6,654 bases of DNA, taken from assembly GCA_903882765.1 (NCBI GenBank), contig CAIRYE010000001.1, forward strand, positions 1-6,654, written 5' to 3'. This document shows, piece after piece, positions 6,609 through 6,654 of this stretch; the first letter of the stretch is position 1, and every line of letters starts with the position of its first letter. The notes under the pieces are model-generated. The model saw only the letters and a program-made list of their open reading frames with translations. It was not told the origin of the DNA and ran no database searches. The position numbers and the translations under genes were made by a program. The DNA comes from an uncultured Anaerolineae bacterium. GTDB lineage: Bacteria; Chloroflexota; Anaerolineae; Anaerolineales; Villigracilaceae.

Positions 6609-6654
6609 AGGATCAGCTCACAGACCGTTTTTGATAAAGGTTTAGACCAACGCT
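6609..6654. other. Right edge, unassigned
   Basis: There are 46 bases upstream of the FmdB-type gene. On the minus strand one frame runs open from the edge for 13 codons to a TGA at 6615-6613, four bases before the FmdB start, so the end of another co-directional gene is possible. The stretch is too short to identify anything, and such an open frame is expected by chance about half the time. Confidence 0.3.

Overview
The window looks like ordinary bacterial chromosome with mid-range GC (high 40s percent by eye) and tightly packed genes. I see no RNA gene, CRISPR array, insertion sequence or phage gene. The gene styles (an N-terminally extended heterodimeric exporter subunit, a compact hutH-hutI pair, a DUF302/OsmC/FmdB cluster) remind me of uncultured Chloroflexota (Anaerolineae-like). 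That is an impression, not a demonstrated placement.

Left part, + strand (1-2573): two consecutive genes for the halves of a heterodimeric type IV (MDR-type) ABC exporter. The first is cut by the window edge, so only its nucleotide-binding domain (NBD) is visible, and that domain is broken by an apparent single-base frameshift in a run of five G at 138-142. The second is complete and overlaps the first by ATGA. The motifs show complementary asymmetry. The first half has Asp in place of the Walker B catalytic Glu but a normal LSGGQ. The second has a normal Walker B (DE) but LSVGQ as signature. Together they would form one degenerate and one competent ATP site.

Middle, - strand (2586-5404): hutH (histidine ammonia-lyase) followed by hutI (imidazolonepropionase), also overlapping by ATGA. 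These are steps 1 and 3 of histidine degradation. Urocanase (hutU, step 2) is not in the window. A near-consensus promoter (TTGACA-16 bp-TATAAT) and a good Shine-Dalgarno site precede hutH. The last hut gene faces the exporter tail to tail with only 12 bp between stops.

Right part, - strand (5525-6608): three small genes in the order fmdB-type zinc ribbon, OsmC-family redox protein, DUF302 protein. The last two are 1 bp apart. A strong intrinsic terminator at 5470-5497 closes this group just upstream of the hut promoter, so the two groups are separate transcription units.

No clearly undescribed system is visible. The points most worth checking are the exporter frameshift, the complementary degenerate ATP sites, the strong excess of GATC/CGATCG, and the possible functional link of OsmC with DUF302.
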